Notes under the pieces: generated by a model
Told to the model about the DNA's origin: nothing
Databases searched by the model: none
What the model saw: only the letters and a program-made list of their open reading frames with translations
Shown: one piece after another, positions 9,857 to 12,027 of the stretch
Layout of the letters: every line of letters begins with the position of its first letter
Numbering within the stretch: the first letter of the stretch is position 1
Assembly: GCA_030667105.1 (NCBI GenBank)
Contig: DAOUWN010000028.1
Coordinates: 1 to 12,027, forward strand
Source of the DNA: Deltaproteobacteria bacterium
GTDB taxonomy: Bacteria; Desulfobacterota; Desulfobacteria; C00003060
Reading direction: 5' to 3'
DNA: 12,027 nt
Program-made: the position numbers and the translations under genes

Positions 9857-11098
9857 TTACCGGAAAGATTCTATCAAAGGCAGAAGCTTTCTCTCCAACA
9901 CCTCATATGAGAAATACCTCTTGCCTAACTCATAATTCTTCTCGACGATCCATCTTATGTTCCCAGGTTCCAGAAATGATTTGATCTGGTCTATGAGCTC
10001 AGACGTGACAAAGGATTCAAATGAAATGACATCAAAGCCGCAAGGTTCAATATCTTCTATGAATATCGAATAGCGGTTTACGACAATCGGCTTCTTGAAG
10101 TAGATCGCTTCCAGAAAGGCATTTCCGAACCCTTCATAACCTGAAGGGTACTTAACCAGATCGGCATTGTGATAAGCATCTTCAATCGTGTATTTCCTGT
10201 CGCATCTGGCCTTAAAAGATCTGGCCGATCCGATTTTGTCACCCACATATACGACCTCTACCCCAAGACGTTCGGCGTATTCCATCACCCGTTTGGCATA
10301 CAGGCTACCCTCGTCGCCGGATTCATGGGACACTACGACACGGGGCCGCTTAAGCTTCATCAGGCTCACCAGTTCAACCGCCCGTTCAATCCACTTGCGG
10401 GGCACAACCCTGGTGGGCTGAAGGACAAAGAGATCATCATCTTCAAACTCGAGTTCTTCACGGAGTAACCTGCCGTTGGGAGGCGGCGGAGGGGGAGTTG
10501 CAAAATCAAAAACATTTGGAATAACCACATTGCTCATACCCCTCCGGAAGCTCAATTGCCGGGAAGCCTCGGAATTTATGACCACATGACGCATGGACCG
10601 GAGATTTGGGGGAAAGGAGCACTGAAGATGGTCGTGAACGGCGTTGATGAGAAAGCGTTTGCGTTCCCAGCTAAAATCGTGGTGGTGGGCTATGGCCGGC
10701 ATTCCTGTCTCGGCTATGAGCTCCGTGATCGCCCACCCCAGAGGAATGTTCATCGGGATGGCCAGGGCATTTTCCGGAATCAGCAAATCAATGTTAAAAT
10801 GGCCGCAAAACTCGTAAAGTCTTGACTTGAGATGGTCCTTGATCTCAGCAATCTTTGCAGAGACCGAGGCCCTGCGTGTAGTCTTCTCAAAACACAGGGT
10901 AGTAGTTTCGAGAATCTCGGGCGCTTCAAAATGGGCCAAGGGTTCCAAAAAAGACCGATCCTGCGGCGTATCGAGTTCTCCTCCGAAAAAATAGCATTCA
11001 TAGCCGTTTCGTTCCAGAACCTGATGCCACTTGTAGGTCTCCAGCGTCACGCCGTCAGTCCCGGCAATCCGTGTGGATACAAACCCGACTCTTTTCAT
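9857..11098 (-). CDS. Glycosyltransferase, GT4-like, first gene of the - strand block
   Basis: This is a second GT-B glycosyltransferase, 413 residues from the ATG at 11098; a GTG just before it at 11101 is also possible. AGGAG at 11108-11112 lies 9 nt from the ATG and 6 nt from the GTG. The start MKRVGFVSTRIAGTDGVTLET gives the first strand and donor/acceptor loop. HHHDFSWER is a His-rich stretch near the cleft. The C-terminal half has LQPTRVVPRKWIERAVELV and the E-x7-E motif YEGFGNAFLEA (E322 and E330), followed by KKPIVVNRYSIF. An odd point is a run of six prolines (202-207, bases 10478-10495) in the linker, which would be expected to need EF-P for smooth translation. The family is clear but the sugar and acceptor are not. 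No strong promoter stands out upstream. Confidence 0.88.
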   Translation of the reverse strand: MKRVGFVSTRIAGTDGVTLETYKWHQVLERNGYECYFFGGELDTPQDRSFLEPLAHFEAPEILETTTLCFEKTTRRASVSAKIAEIKDHLKSRLYEFCGHFNIDLLIPENALAIPMNIPLGWAITELIAETGMPAIAHHHDFSWERKRFLINAVHDHLQCSFPPNLRSMRHVVINSEASRQLSFRRGMSNVVIPNVFDFATPPPPPPNGRLLREELEFEDDDLFVLQPTRVVPRKWIERAVELVSLMKLKRPRVVVSHESGDEGSLYAKRVMEYAERLGVEVVYVGDKIGSARSFKARCDRKYTIEDAYHNADLVKYPSGYEGFGNAFLEAIYFKKPIVVNRYSIFIEDIEPCGFDVISFESFVTSELIDQIKSFLEPGNIRWIVEKNYELGKRYFSYEVLERKLLPLIESFR

Positions 11099-11101
11099 CA
11101 C

Positions 11102-11347
11102 GATTCTCTCCTCTTCACTGCTCGCCAGCGCGTCTTTGCGCTTGATGGCTTTCTCAGTAACCCCTTTATCTTATAGCATCATTTAGCCACCCAGGCTATC
11201 TCAAATACGATCTGACCACAAAATCGCTCTCGCCATTTTATCCGGCGCTTAGTCGCTTGACAGATGCAAACTCCCATACTATCAAGTTGTCCGGGTTAGA
11301 TGCCGATACAAGGCAAGGAAAACAGGTCCCGAGTCAATGTCATTAAC
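11102..11347. other. Intergenic leader upstream of the - strand gene block
   Basis: About 245 nt without a gene. On the - strand it must hold the promoter and leader of the glycosyltransferase genes, but I see only weak -10-like matches (TATAAG near 11170) without a good -35, plus the AGGAG ribosome site at 11108-11112. On the + strand TTGACA-17-TATCAA (11257-11285) looks like a promoter but has no gene after it before the repeat element. No tRNA or clear riboswitch fold was recognised. Confidence 0.4.
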
Positions 11348-11525
11348 TTAGGGTTCGCGAAGAAATAAATTTACATTTTCAGGAGTCGAGGCGCACGCAT
11401 GGCAAGACGCGAGGAGGGCGAATAGCAAGCTATTTAACCGACGAGCAACGCAGCCATGCGGGATGGACCTGCCTGCCGGCAGGTCGGCGCATCAAAATGT
11501 GAAGTTATTTTTGCGCGAACCCTTA
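11348..11525. repeat. 178-bp nested inverted-repeat element (MITE-like or structured 3' repeat)
   Basis: The outer 32-nt arms (11348-11379 and 11494-11525) are inverted repeats matching at 27 of 32 positions, with GGGTTCGCG at one tip and CGCGAACCC at the other. Inside are nested pairs: CGCATGGC (11396-11403) with GCCATGCG (11453-11460), a central AATAGC-AA-GCTATT hairpin (11421-11434), and GACCTGCC-TGCC-GGCAGGTC (11466-11485). TTA lies just outside GGG on the left and CCC on the right, a possible 3-bp target duplication. There is no coding capacity. It begins 3 nt after the stop of the small - strand gene, so it may also end or protect that transcript. Confidence 0.8.
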
Positions 11526-11528
11526 CGA

Positions 11529-11828
11529 CTATTCTTTCAAAGAGGTCAGAAATCCGTTCGTAAAATAGAAGTGTCTATCCCCGTATATCCATTCTTCCTT
11601 TCTCATTTCTTGGGTTTCCAATACCACATGCCTCTTTTCAGGCACACCCAAAACCTCCTTCACCTGCCAAGTGTCCATGCCAATGACTATGCTCTCCTTA
11701 TCAATGACAGCTCTTTGGAATGTTCCTGCAGGCGCCGGCAATTCAAACAGCTTTCTGTTTTCCCTTGCCAGCCACCAGCCAAAGATAAATCCCAAGACTA
11801 TCAGAAAAATAACAGCCAGTTTTTTCAT
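11529..11828 (-). CDS. Small membrane-anchored protein with a BamE/SmpA-like domain
   Basis: The frame gives 99 residues from the ATG at 11828 (a GTG one codon earlier is also possible); neither has a good Shine-Dalgarno. The first 22 residues (MKKLAVIFLIVLGFIFGWWLAR) are a hydrophobic helix with positive flanks, which reads as an uncleaved inner-membrane anchor or signal; there is no lipobox cysteine. After a Pro/Ala linker, residues from about 46 (ESIVIGMDTWQVKEVLGVPEK, then EEWIYGDRHFYFTNGFLTSLKE) match the pattern of small SmpA/BamE-like domains: a 'GMT-x-x-xV-x-x-xLG-x-P' helix followed by a 'W-x-YG ... F-x-NG-x-L' sheet. True BamE is a lipoprotein of the outer-membrane assembly machine; without the cysteine this is only a fold-level call. 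It ends in TAG next to the inverted-repeat element. Confidence 0.7.
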   Translation of the reverse strand: MKKLAVIFLIVLGFIFGWWLARENRKLFELPAPAGTFQRAVIDKESIVIGMDTWQVKEVLGVPEKRHVVLETQEMRKEEWIYGDRHFYFTNGFLTSLKE

Positions 11829-11918
11829 CACTCGTGCTTTTCATTGACCCAGGGGCGAGAAGCGTCGATTTGAAGAGGGCAGGCTAAGAGCGAAACGCCG
11901 TAAAAAACTGAGAAACAA

Positions 11919-11957
11919 CCGGCACAAGAAGTGAAGTTGTTTTCGATCGAGCCCTAA
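11919..11957. repeat. Second, partial copy of the inverted-repeat element's right end
   Basis: Bases 11931-11957 (GTGAAGTTGTTTTCG and onward to GAGCCCTAA) match the right arm of the 178-bp element (11499-11525) at 21 of 27 positions in the same orientation, and weaker similarity runs back to about 11919. A left partner may start near 11851 (AGGGGCGAGAAGCG), but that match is too weak to claim. The copy overlaps a possible TAG stop of a - strand frame entering from the right, so it again sits at a 3' end. The rest of 11829-11953 shows nothing I can name. Confidence 0.5.
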
Positions 11958-12027
11958 GTATCCATCAGCTCCGCATTCCAATACAGATAATCAAGCCAGG
12001 CATTGGGAACACTTCTCACACCGATCG
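11954..12027 (-). CDS. Possible C-terminal end of an unrecognised - strand gene
   Basis: From the right edge, one - strand frame is open for 24 codons to TAG (11954-11956), reading IGVRSVPNAWLDYLYWNAEL and then MDT. The residue mix is protein-like (several Trp, Tyr and Leu) and its position upstream of the small - strand gene fits the gene direction here, but 24 open codons alone are weak evidence. I do not recognise a family. Confidence 0.35.
   Translation of the reverse strand, partial: IGVRSVPNAWLDYLYWNAELMDT

Noticed and set aside
11257..11285. + strand promoter-like TTGACA-17-TATCAA
   Set aside because: The match is good, but no + strand gene follows it and it may be chance; a small RNA running into the inverted repeat cannot be excluded without RNA data.
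11463..11873. A 136-codon + strand frame over the repeat element and small gene
   Set aside because: It is antisense to the BamE-like gene and partly inside the inverted repeat; no motif or ribosome site supports it.
11851..11957. Complete second inverted-repeat element
   Set aside because: The right end is convincing, but the candidate left end near 11851 needs gaps and matches too few bases to claim.

Overview
The window looks like chromosomal DNA of a Gram-negative bacterium. I lean toward the Desulfobacterota (former Deltaproteobacteria). This rests on the style of the housekeeping proteins, an NtrC-type sigma-54 activator next to smc-ftsY, and mid-range base composition. It is an inference from remembered family resemblance, not a search.

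Layout: two gene blocks run toward each other. The + strand block (1-5445) is smc (its 5' third lies outside the window), ftsY, an NtrC-family response regulator and an HU-type DNA-binding protein gene, closed by a very strong Rho-independent terminator (5397-5444). The - strand block (11101 down to 5443) is a compact run of five genes: two GT4-like glycosyltransferases, a nucleoside phosphorylase/hydrolase-family protein, NAD+-dependent DNA ligase (ligA) and an acylphosphatase. Gaps are 3, 28 and 25 nt, and the original ligA-acylphosphatase junction was an ATGA overlap. Right of it lie a 178-bp inverted-repeat element, a small membrane-anchored BamE-like protein gene (-), a second partial copy of the repeat's end, and a possible 3' end of another - strand gene at the window edge.

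The + strand block serves the chromosome and cell core: SMC and HU organise DNA, and FtsY is the signal-recognition-particle receptor. The response regulator has no histidine kinase beside it in the window. The - strand block mixes sugar transfer with base metabolism and DNA ligation, so it is probably held together by co-transcription more than by one pathway.

Three things deserve a second look. (1) The last two genes of the - strand block each carry an in-frame stop: TGA near the end of ligA and TAG at codon 29 of the acylphosphatase gene. In both, clear family-like coding continues beyond the stop. (2) Two tandem TTC-loop hairpins sit between smc and ftsY, flanked by an 8-bp direct repeat. 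Removing one repeat unit would recreate an ATGA stop-start overlap, so this looks like a small palindromic element inserted into a coupled junction. (3) The 178-bp nested inverted repeat has a TTA flank on both sides, and a related end occurs about 430 bp away. Both sit at the 3' ends of - strand genes. I found no complete new defence or mobile system, CRISPR array, tRNA or rRNA.
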